Source of the DNA: Lepus europaeus
Taxonomy: Eukaryota > Chordata > Mammalia > Lagomorpha > Leporidae
Length of the DNA: 64,000 bases
Assembly (NCBI RefSeq): GCF_033115175.1
Contig: NC_084835.1
Coordinates: 30,957,858 to 31,021,857 of the forward strand
Reading direction: 5' to 3'
This document shows, piece after piece, positions 35,901-47,900 of the stretch. Below the pieces are notes generated by a model that worked only from the letters and a program-made list of their open reading frames with translations, was not told where the DNA came from and did no database searches. Both the position numbers and the translations under genes were made by a program. Position 1 is the stretch's first letter. Each line of letters starts with the position of its first letter.

Positions 35901-38900
35901 TTATGACGCTTGTCCAAAATGGCGCCTGCTCTGTCTTGCTCGCCTTTGAGAGGTGAGCGGAGAGAGAGAAACTCGTGTCCGTATCGGTCACTTTTTTTAT
36001 TTTTTTCCTATCTATCTTCTAGTTAGCCTGGTGAACTTTTCCCCACAGAGTTTCAAGCCTCGTTCCCTCTAGCCTCCTCTTTCCGCTTGCCCGCTGGTAT
36101 CTCGGGCTATTGAGGTTCGGCTCACCTTGCGTTCCAGCGCTGGTGTGTTGAGTCTGCCGCTGGTGTCCCGAACTTGGGCTCCCACGCTCTCCACGCAGGT
36201 CCACTGTGAATCACTAGTTCCGGAAGAGTTTCCTCTGCTGTTTCTTCCCCTACTCTTCCTTGACCCTGCAGTATCTCCACTTATATTAAACTTTCTCTCC
36301 CCCCGGACTAATAGTGTGCTCCCTGCCTATTCCGCCATCTTGCCGCTCCCCCATTTCTCATAATTTCTTGATCCAGTCTTTTGTTGACAGGCATTTAGAT
36401 TGAAGATTTATTTATTTATTTGAGAGGCAGAGTGACAGAGGAAGACAAACACACCCCCACATACACACACACACAGATACAGAAAGAGAATGTTTCCATC
36501 AGCTGGTTTACTCCTAAAATGGCTGCTTGGCCAGGCCAAAATCAGAAGCCCAGAATTTGATCTGGGTCTTCCACATGAGTGGCAGGGGCTTGTACTTGAG
36601 CCATCATCGGCTGCTTTTCTCAGGCACATTAGAGCTGGATTGGACACAGGACAGTAATATGGGATCCAGTTCAGGATGTCGTCATTGCAGCCAGCAGTTT
36701 AACTCACTACCCTACGATGCCAACACCTGGGACATATTTTTTAAGGAGAATTGACAAGATTTATGGTAGGAGGAAGAATGAAAAATTAGTCCTAATTATT
36801 TGAATGACTGATGAGTCCAGGAGTAATTAAGAGAGCTAAGAAACCAAGTAGAAGAGCAGGTTTTGTGGGTATTTCCAGTGCGTGAGTGCATGTATACACA
36901 CACCCACAATACACATAAACACATAAAAACCTAGCTGGAGATGTACTTCTTTTGGCTCTTAGGAAAATGAGAAGCAGAGGTAAAAATTGGTGATCATTGG
37001 GTCATTGGTATATTGGAATATTCTTGATATTTGTTGGGATTCTAAGGAAAGGAGGAAGAGAGAAGAGCTAAATGCATATTACATAATTGATCCTCAACAA
37101 ATATTTATTATCTGAATGTAAGAAATCTAAGGGGCACATGTGTTTTTAAGTATGAGTGAAGGAAGACCAGCAATTAGGAGAGGAAGGCTGATTTCAGAGA
37201 CCAGTTGCTAAGCTAACAACAAACAGTTGTCTGCCTTTTCTCCGTCTGGTAGACTTTGTGTGCTTAGTTTAGTTACTGTGCCATTCTTAGCTCTATGCAG
37301 AATTTTTGTTTGGTTGTGTGTTTTGTAAAAGATGTAGTTGTTAAACAGGAAAATCAGCCAGTGTATTGAAAGATTTCTAATAGATCAAAAAACAGGAAAT
37401 TATGTTCAGCCGTTCTTGATAAACTGTTTGCCTGTTTCTCAAAGCTGCTACTGAAGATAATTCAAAATTAAGTAAATCATAGTATTTTTAATCTTTAAAT
37501 TCAAAGGTGAAGTATGAAGTAACAGAAGATGTGTACACTTCCAGAAAGAAACAACACCAGACCATGATGCATTATTTTTGTGCATTAAATACTCTACAGT
37601 ATAAGAAGAAAATAGCATTGTTAGAACCTCTACTTGGGTACATGCAAGCTCAGGTAAGTACTTTATCATGTTTTGTATTATAATTGTTCTGAAAGCTATA
37701 TATCGAGTTAAATATAAGGACATTACATACTATTTTCAGCACACCTGTGTATGGATTTAAGGAAGCTGCGAGAATGGTTTCCTTGCAAATCAAGATTTCA
37801 GATATTTTAGGATAAATGGAACTGCTTACCATTATGTGTGTTTAAATCCTTTCTGTCACACTTAAGGGGCAAGTACAGAAAGCTAAATGAATTCCAAAGT
37901 TAAACCTATTGCTGGAGCTTCCTCTTCCTTTATAATGGATCTGAAAGAGGATGATCAAATTTGAGTTCATCCCTTGTTTTTTTGCATATTTGCCGAGTTA
38001 AAAATAACCTATGTACTCCAAAGTGCCCAAAGAATTGCATATCAGAAAATAGGCTAGAAAACTAAGTTTCAGTTGATAGATAATATTAGTTCCTTAAGCA
38101 TCAAAAAATTTAAGGCAGGTGTTTAGCCTAGTGGTTAAGAAGCTTGTAGTCCATGTTGTAGTAACTGGGTTTGACTGCTGGTTCTAGTTTCTGACTATAG
38201 CTACCTGCTAATGCAGACCCTAGGAGGTGGCAGTGATGACTGAAGTGATTTGGTTTCTGTTGCCCAGGTAGGAGACCTGGATCGAGTTCCTGGCTCCTGA
38301 TTTTGCGTGGGAGGTAGAGTGGGGCTGTGGTATTTCGGGCATTTAGGGAGTGGACCAGTGGTTGGAGAGCATACCTTCTCTCTTTCTTTTCCTCTTCTCT
38401 CTCTCTCTCTTCCTCCTTACTTCCCTCCCTCCACCACCTCTCAAACAGATATTAAAAAACATTATAGTCTAAGAAATGTGAATACTCCTTCAGATAAAAG
38501 AGTATTTATTTTTCCTAAATTATAAAACTTATGTATCTTTGAGGTAAGTGTGAAATAGTTTCCATACATATATATTTCTTGTGCAGTTAAAAAATAACAA
38601 AAGGATGTCAGTGGGATCTAAGTCTTATTCAGTGTTTCTTTGCCCAGTAGAAGTTGCAAACAGCATACAAACGGAATAATCCTTTTTTTTTTTTTTAATT
38701 TCTTTTTTTTCTTAACCATGTGTCTTGGAGATTGTTGATATGATTTACTTGTAAGTATTTTTATTATTTTCTGCTGTGTATTTGTGTTATTGATCCTCCA
38801 CTCTTCTTTCAACCCAGATAAGTTTCTTTAAGATGGGTTCTGAAAATCTCAATGAACAACTGGAAGAATTTTTAGCTAATATTGGAACGAGTGTCCAGAA

Positions 38901-41900
38901 GTAAGCACCTTTTTCCTTTAAATTGAAATGAAGTGAAAAACTGACAACTAACTGAAATGCTACCATTGAAAAATATTTACCAGTTTGTTTCCTGAGGGAG
39001 TGTTTGTCCTGCCATGAGTGTGTCTCACATGGCTTGTGGATGCTTCTTGGCATTGTCACCACCTTTCCCCTGGAATGAGCTTGGACTTTGATATATTTGA
39101 TGATGAATACAGTTACTCAAAGCTAGTTTTTCTGTCTGAATATAAAAGACACAGTAATTATCCATAAGTAAAATTATCTTTAAATTGTTGGGGTTGGATG
39201 GGAGATTACTAAATAAATCTTACTTTCTAAGCAGTTCTACTCAGTTTGAAATGTTAGCAGTGATGTGGGCAGTGTGAGGTGTGGAGAGAGCTGTGGAAAA
39301 TCATCGCTCTAAAGAGCAATTTGAAAATTCCTTCTAAGGCATTTAGTTTGGTTTCATTACTTTTTGAATTTAGTGTTATTTCCAAAATAATTAAGTTTCA
39401 AATTAAAGGTAAAGCTATTCAAAATATTTGTGTTACTTTTATCACTTATGACTCGGCTTTTCTCTTTGAATAAAATATGTACAAGACAAATATACAAGTA
39501 AATGTGATTGGTGAGGAGTTCTTTGTGGATTGTGGTTGGTAGTAAATAATTGTTTTTTGTGTTAGTGTTCGCAGGGAAATGGACAGTGACGTAGAGACCA
39601 TGCAGCAGACAATAGAGGATTTGGAAGTAGCCAGTGACCCCTTATATGTGCCTGACCCAGATCCCACCAAATTTCCTGTGAATCGAAACTTAACTCGAAA
39701 GGCTGGATACCTTAATGCTAGGAAGTAAGAAAATTATTGTTATTTTCATATATTGTGTATTATATTAGGTAATACCAAATGAATATAGTATGTGATTGAT
39801 ACTTTCTGCCAAGTTGTTTTCATTTTTTTAAAAGGTTTATTTATGTAGTTGAAAGGCAGAGTTAGAGAGAGGCAGAGGCAGAAAGAGGTCTTCCATCCAC
39901 TGGTTCACTCCCCAGATGGCCACAATGGCTGAAGCCACGCTGATCTTCAAAGGCAGGAGCCAGGAGCTTCTTCTGGGTCTCCCACTCGGGTGCAAGGGCC
40001 CAAAGACTTGAGCCATCTTCTGCTTTCCCAGGCCATAGCAGAGAACTGATTGGGAAGTGGAGCAGCCAGGGCTCAAACCTGGGCCCATATGGGATGCTGG
40101 CACCGGCACTGCAGGTGGCAGCTTTACCCACTATGCCACAGCACTGGCCCCTAAGTTGCTTTTGTTTTTAAGGTTGGCCCTTTTTATTGTTATTAGTTTT
40201 TTTTTTTTAAAGATTTGCTTATTTATTTGAAAGGCAAAGTTGCAAAGAGAAGAGAAAGGCACTGAGAGAGAGAGAGACATCTCTACTGGTTCACTCTTCA
40301 TGTAGCTGTAACAGTAATGGCTACACCATGCTGAAACTGTGTGGGTGCAGGCTGCTAGATACTTGGACCATCTTAACACTGCTTTCTTAGGCGCATTAGC
40401 AAGGAGCTAGATTGGAAGTGGAGCTGGGACTTGAGCCATTGACCGTATGGGATTCCAGTGCTATAAGCAGTGACTTAACCCTCTGTGCCACAGTGCTGGC
40501 CCTGGTATTAGTATTTACATAAATGTTCTGACAGATGAGATAAAAAACTTTTTAAAAGTAAAATTTTACTTAGATGTTTATTGAATAATGTAGAATGAAG
40601 AGATGGGAACAATTTGAAATCAACCAACTATTGATACATGCATGCAGGGGGTGGCTGAGCCACAGTGCCAGCCCCCATTTATCATGCTGTAAAGTCTGTG
40701 TGATTATTGCATCTTAGTTTCCACCTGAAGATAAGATGAAGCAGATTAACCCCAGGAATAAAATAAATTCTTCTGAGTTTTTTCTCTTGGAATATAACCT
40801 GTATTTTGTGGAGCATCATTATAATGACTGCTGTATAAGTTTCCAGCCTTGTTTTGGAAACACATTGACACAAGTGAGTCAACACACACTCATTCATTTT
40901 GGTGCCTGTTGATAAACTGGTTCTTTGTAATATGCTTTGTCTTATGTTTGGCTGATGATAAGGTGATTTGGGGTGTGTCATTATTAAAGCATGAATGTAC
41001 TTTCTTCATTTAGTAAAACAGGCTTGGTGTCATCTACCTGGGACAGACAGTTTTACTTCACGCAGGGTGGAAACTTAATGAGTCAAGCCCGTGGGGATGT
41101 AGCAGGAGGTCTGGCCATGGACATAGACAATTGTTCAGTGATGGCTGTGGACTGTGAAGACAGGCGGTACTGTTTTCAAATCACCTCTTTTGATGGAAAA
41201 AAGTTAGTATTTTTTTCTACTATTAAAATCTATAATATTTTAAACAACTGAAATTCAGAATTCTTTTTTGTTTGCAAAATTGTATATACCTTTAAACTTA
41301 GCATGTATTAAGGTAATGTTTAATCTTGTAAAAATAAGTTGAATTTTTCTTTTGACTTGATGAAATGATTTCTTGACATTTGAGGTTGCCAAAGCAAGAT
41401 CACATGGTAAAGACTTGTGATTTCATGTTAAGAGACCGGTCCCTAAAAAATCCTATGTGGTATAGGGAATGCAACCCAAATTGATAGAGATTTCCAATCC
41501 TAGAGTGATAAAGTTCAAACTTTGTATTCATTACTTACCCTGTTAGACAAGTTACTTATTTCTGTTTTTCTACATGGAGAATGTAGGAGTTGGGGGTTTG
41601 TCATCTTTGCTTGTAAATTGTGAGGAACAGAAATTTTTTTAAGATTTATTTTTAAGTCGGAGAGAAAGGTTGATCTTCCATCTGCTAGTTCATTTCCCAG
41701 ATGGGTGCAATGGCTGGGGTTGGGCCACGCTAAAGCCAGGCGCTTCTGGGTCTCGCATGTGGGTGTCAAGGGCCCAAGCACTTGAGCCATCTTCTGCTGC
41801 TTTTCTCAGGACCATTAGCAGGGAGCTGGATCGGAAGTGGAGCAGCGGGGACTTGAACCAGCACCCCTATGGGATGCTGGCGTCACAGGCAGTGGCTTTA

Positions 41901-44900
41901 CCTGCTATGCCACACTGACAGCCCCAAGAATAGAAATCTTGACCTATGTAATGTGCTCAGCATGTAGTAGGTGCTAACAATAGTGCTATTTTTAAATGTT
42001 AATTCTTTCTTTTTTTTTTTTTTTAGCGATTCTTTGCATCTTTTTTTTTATATAAGATTTTATTTATTTGAGAGGTCGAGTTACAGACGGTGAGAGGAAG
42101 AGACACAGAGAAAGGTCTTCCTTTTGTTGGTTCACTCCCCAATGGCCACAGTGGCCAGAGCTGCACTAATGTGAAGCCAGGAGCCGGGAGCTTCTTCTGG
42201 GTCTCCTACGTGGCTGCAGGGGCCCAAGGACTTGGTCCATCTTCTACTGCTTTCCCAGGCCATAGCAGAGAGTTGGACTGGAAGCGGGGCAGCCAAGTCT
42301 TGAACCGGCGCCCATATGGGATGCTGGTGCCGCAGGTAGAGGATTAACCTACTTTGCCATGGCGCCGGCACTTAAATGTTAATTATTTCTAATCGGATTA
42401 TTTTGTCCATATGTTTTTAATTCCATTATAAATTTTTCTGTCACCTTTCCATTAAATGAGAATCTAGAATAACTTTTTTTAAAAGATTTATTTATTTATT
42501 TGAAAGGCAGAGGCAGAGAGAGAGGTCTTCCATCCACTGGTTCACTCCTCAGGTGGCCTGAACAGCCAGAGCCGCGCCGATCTGAAGCCAGGAGCCAGGA
42601 GCTTCCTCTGGGTCTCCCACGCAGATGCAGGGGCCCAATGACTTGAGCCATCTTCCACTGCTTTCCCAGGCCCTAACAGAGAGCTAGATCGGAAATGAAG
42701 CAGCTGGGGTTCGAACTGGCACCTGTATGGGATGCTGGCACTGCACATGGTGGCTTTACCTGCTGTACCACAGTACCAGCCCCTAGAATGACTTTTTAAA
42801 AATTTTTGTATGTTTTCATTTTTGTACATTTAAAAATTATTTTATAATTTTAACATTTTGTCACATTCATTTCAAGTTGACAATTATATACATATATTCT
42901 ATTTTTTCTTGAAGAAGACATAATCAGAGTGAGAGATTCATTGCTATGATCATAATGTGGGGAAGGAAGATTATATTGTCATGTACATGGAGAGAGTCAA
43001 TGAGGCAATATTTATAACTAAATACCAAATGATGGGACATCTACCCAGTTTTGATATGTTTAAAACACATATTTGAAAAGCATATAAAAGTAGTCAGTCA
43101 CATTAATGAAAAGCAGACTTCCAGTTTTGATCCTAAGTACATTTTTAAATAGTTGAAATATTCTGTTTCTAATTTAGATTTGCAACCACTTATTAAAAAA
43201 CATTTCATGATGGCCATATTATAATCTATTTAAGGACATGTATCATAATTTAAAAATTTTCCTAATGATTTAAGTTGGCTGCTACTTTTTTCTCCTCACT
43301 TAAACCATTTTTTTACCTTTAAACTTGTTTATTGTGCAGGAGCAATCTGTGGATTCTATAAAGGTCATTTTCCTCCCTATATAAATCTAATCTTTACCCT
43401 TTAAATAAAGATCATTGTTCGCTATCTTTTTTGACAAAGATTTCAGAATGCCGAAACTGTGTGTAAATTATCACACTAGATGTTAGGAGTCTCTGTGTTC
43501 ATTTGTCAGAATTACCAAATTGTTAATATGTATGTTGAAGTTTTCCTAATGGCTAACATTTCCCATTTCATATTTCTGGTGTGATGCAAAATGAGTAAAA
43601 AATAGTTTTTCTCTAACATTTAAAATATTAACACCCAGTTAGTAATTCATGTATTGAAACTTTTATTTAGCCCAATTAAAGGAGAAACAGTCAGTAATAA
43701 AGTTGGTGTTTTCTGATAGGATCATTGAAACATGTATAATAAGCTGAAATACGTTGTCTTAGTTGAAGTGAACTTTCCTGGTCTATAATCTGAGAACGTA
43801 TACCTGTTTCCATTTTGGTACATCTTGGTGTAGATGGTCAAACTCAGAGTTGTTAAGTGATGGTCTCCTTTTCGTAAAATATTGTTGCTTGTGTTTTTGT
43901 TTCTTAATTTTTAAAAATGTTGAGGCTGAAGCTTTTTCTCATTTTCCTCCAGATCTTCAATTTTACAAGCAGAAAGTAAAAAAGACCATGAAGAGGTAAA
44001 ATTTTATCTAGTTAATTTCTTCAGCAACATATAAAAATCTTTTTCTGATGACAAACATGTATTAATGTGTTCAGTGAAGAAATTTTGGAAAATGCTAGTA
44101 GATGAAAAATATTTTGTTGCTGAAAGTCTTTTCTTCTCAAGCAGCATTCTTAAGTTTCTCACATATTTTTGTCTGGAAGGACCTTAGACAGAGATCATCT
44201 CTCGCTATGTTCAAGGCTCAGATTCAGCAATGACCTTGTGACTGTTGCCTTCTGGCAAGCTGTTAGTATACGAGGTGGCAGTTTAATTTATTCCCTTCAC
44301 TCACCGACCCTTTGAGACACTATTTACTGTAGTAAGAACGTAGTGAAGCAGATGTGGCCCGGCGGGAAACAACTGAAGCTTAAAACCATAGGGAAATGAA
44401 AGACAGAAAAACAAACATTTGGGAGTCTGTGTTCTTCCTCACAAGCCTTTTTGTCTTGGCTCCATGTCTGCTCCTGCTATACCAGATCTGGAAGGTAAGG
44501 TGCTTACGGCCAAGGACCGATGGTTTGAAAGCTTTGTCTTGAGATGTATCCTTCCATGAAATTATACTACAGCTTGATTTTGAGCCTTTTTATCTGTTTT
44601 TATTGTGTTGATAAAAGACAAGGTTAGAAATTATGTAAAGATCTCCTGGAAAAAAGTTGATACTAAAATTTCCTTCAGTCTCTGACAAACAGACTCTGCA
44701 TGATTTACCAAACAAAATATTAGTTTAGTGAGGCTCATCAGGCACTGGAACACTTGAGAGTGAAGCAGAAGATGTGGAACAGAGTGCTTTTTGTGTTATT
44801 TATAAATTTGCAAGAAGTGGGGTATGCAAAATTTATTTACCGAGAATATATCATCTGTTTTTGTTAATTATGATATCTTAGTTCAGATTGTCTTGTTTAG

Positions 44901-47900
44901 TGTGGATTAAGGGGGAAGTGAAAACAAGAAATGTAGACTATCAAATTATAATTTAACATGATTGCTATACTTTGTTTTTTTGTGTGCAGTAAATTTGAGA
45001 TTTTAAAATTATTAGTAATCTGAATGTTCATATTATAAAGGTACTTCAAGAAGTATATGGAAAAATGGAATTAAAATAATTTTATTTTGGTTCAAAAAAT
45101 TAAAATTCATGCATAGTTTTCTCATAATATACATTTTCCATGACCTTTTAAAATACTATGTTTGAGCCTATGCATATGTGTACCTTATGGTATACAAATA
45201 TGCGTATACTTTTCTGTTTTTAATTTATTTTCTATATTTTTAAAAAATATTTCTTATTTGAAAGGCAGAGTTACAGAGAGACAGAGGCAAAGAAAGAGAG
45301 GGAGAGAAGGAGGGAGGGAGGGAAGGGTATTCCATCCGCTGGTTCACCACCCAAATTGCCACAACGGCTGGAGCTGAACTGATCAGAAGCCAGGAGCTTC
45401 TTCCAGATCTCCCACTCGGGTGCAGGGGTCAAAGGACTTGAGCTACCTTTTACTGCTTTTCCAGGGCATAGCAGAGAGCTGGATCAGAAATGGAGCAGCC
45501 AGGATTCAAATCGGTACCCATATGGTTTGCCAGCATTGTAGGCAGAGGCTTTACCTGTCACTCCACAGTGCTGGCTCCTATACTTATTTTCTAATAAGAA
45601 AGATTATGTGCTACTTCTAATGCAACTTACGTTTCAGTTGAATATTGAATATTCTTCAGATGAGAAGCTTTGAGAAATTATTAATCATATTTTTCTGTTT
45701 TTTCTTTTTGCAGTGGATCTGTACAATAAACAACATATCTAAACAAATATACTTAACTGAGAATCCAGAGGTACTGTTTTTATTTTGTTACCCACATCTA
45801 GCAAGATGAAATAATTCTGTGGCTTACATGGCTTATGTTTAGTCCTAATTTCCCAAGTTCTTTATATTCTTTTGACCATGAATGGGTAGCTTTAATGTAT
45901 CATATGTATTATAAGTATCTAGTCTTAGTAGAATAATAAGGTATTTTGGAAGTACTGAATCAGTCAAGCAACATATATTCACTGAGTGTTGACCTTTTTG
46001 CTTTGGTTTGAGCACCTTACAGAAGGAAAATGTAGAATAATAATAAGCCTATCTTTATGGGGTGACAAAAATGTTAATATTTCATATAAATCAGGATGTA
46101 AGTAAAAGCATATGGTGATTACTAAGATTTAATTTTGGGAGTGTTAAGATCATGGACTTTAGCTTTAGAGAAAGCTCTATGAAGATGGTAGAAGTTGGGT
46201 AGTATTTATATTGTAAGGAAAAGAGAAGACAGAATGGAATAAAACAAATGCAGAAATGGGATGTGTATGGATCTAGTACTGTGATTAGAATTGACAGTTC
46301 TTGAAGAATAATGGAAAACTGAAATACACATACAGATCACCTGGGCAATCTTGGTAAAACGGAGATTATAGTTCAGTATGTCTGGTAATGCAGCTGTTTT
46401 TTCTTCCTCAAGTTTTGCAAATTGTACTTTAGAGTAGCAAGGATATCAAACCAGATGAACACTGCAGTGTAGATATTATCTAAAGGTAACAGTGCAGTCC
46501 AGACATACAGGTAAAACCCAGAGGTACAGAGAACTCCGGAAGCAACTACAGTGGTCCATACTGCAATACAATTGGAGAAGACGTGGTCCTAGGATAGGAG
46601 CTGTCTGACTTCTGCCAGCCTAGCTGTGAACCAAGGTGCCTCCCAGAGCTGCGAGGGACTGATGCTTGTGGCTAGGAAGCCCTCATTCTTCTAAAGCTTA
46701 AGTTGTTGTTGATTTGATGGTAGATTAGATGGGGTAAGAGGGAGTGGCCTAGACAAATTAGTAACTGATTGATATAAAGGATGAAGGATGGGCCGTTGCT
46801 GCGGCTCACTAGGCTAATCCTCTGCCTTGCGGCGCCGGCACACCGGGTTCTAGTCCCGGTCGGGGCACCGATCCTGTCCCGGTTGCCCCTCTTCCAGGCC
46901 AGCTCTCTGCTGTGGCCAGGGAGTGCAGTGGAGGATGGCCCAAGTGCTTGGGCCCTGCACCCCATGGGAGACCAGGAGAAGCACCTGGCTCCTGCCATCG
47001 GATCGGCGCGGTGCGCCGGCCGCAGCGCACCTACCGCGGCGGCCATTGGAGGGTGAACCAACGGCAAAAGGAAGACCTTTCTCTCTGTCTCTCTCTCACG
47101 GTCCACTCTGCCTGTCAAAAAAATAAATAAATAAATAAATAAATAAATAAAGGATAAAGGAGATGAGTAGGTAAAGATGACTCCTAGGTCTTAAACCCAG
47201 AAGGAGAGAACAGTTGGGAAAAAGTTCTTTTTTTTTTTTTTTTTTATGATAGCTTTGAGGTGTCAGACAAGATATGATTTAGATGCCCAGAAGGAAATTT
47301 GAACCAGCAAAACAAAACTTCATGACCTCCAAAATATTAGTAATTTGTTAGTTTTATAACACATTTATGAGTTTAATCTTAGAAAATTAATGCTAACTGT
47401 AGAGAAGCCTTTTGCTTTAGTGACTTAATCTCCTGCCAATTTGTCTTTTCCTTTCTGTAAGATTACTTGGGAGCAATTCAAAATAAAATTAAAATGCAAA
47501 TTAAATGACTTTACTTTATTTCCTAGGGAATATGCTTTACAAATTTGAATAATCCAGACTTGTGATTCTTTCCTGCGAAAGTAGTAGAAGGTGGCCAAGT
47601 ACCCCTGCTCCCACAGGAGCGACCAGATGAAGCTCCTGGCTTTGGCCTGGCCCAGTCTTGGTTGTTGTAAGCATTTGGGTAGTGAACCAGCAAATGGAAG
47701 ATATCTCTCTCTCTTTGTAACTCTGCCTTTCAAATAAATGGAATAAATAATAATAAAAAAAACTTGAAAAACATTCACTATATTAACTGTTTTTAAGTGC
47801 ACAGAGGAGTAAATGTACACTGTTGGAACAGGTGTCTATTTTTGACTAAAAAAATCATGAAAAGTTTACTGCTAAACTTGGAAAAATTAAACATATATTT

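Larger units (their letters stand above)
31236..36351 (-). mobile_element. ORF2-less LINE-1 derivative (HAL1-like), full 5' end
   Basis: A 5.1 kb minus-strand retrotransposon flanked by the 14-bp duplication CATTTCTCATAATT (31222-31235 and 36352-36365). In its own 5'-3' direction: a GC-rich leader starting GGGGGAGCGGCAAGATGGCG (36351 down to 35455), an intact 353-aa ORF1 (35454-34393), about 2.7 kb without a long ORF, then a rabbit L1 3' tail with a G-rich polypurine tract and poly(A) (about 31692-31237). ORF2, normally 3.8 kb with endonuclease and reverse transcriptase, is absent. The clean duplication indicates it moved as a unit, in trans, on L1 enzymes. An ordinary full L1 with a later internal deletion is the alternative, but a simple deletion would not add unfamiliar sequence. 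Confidence 0.85.
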
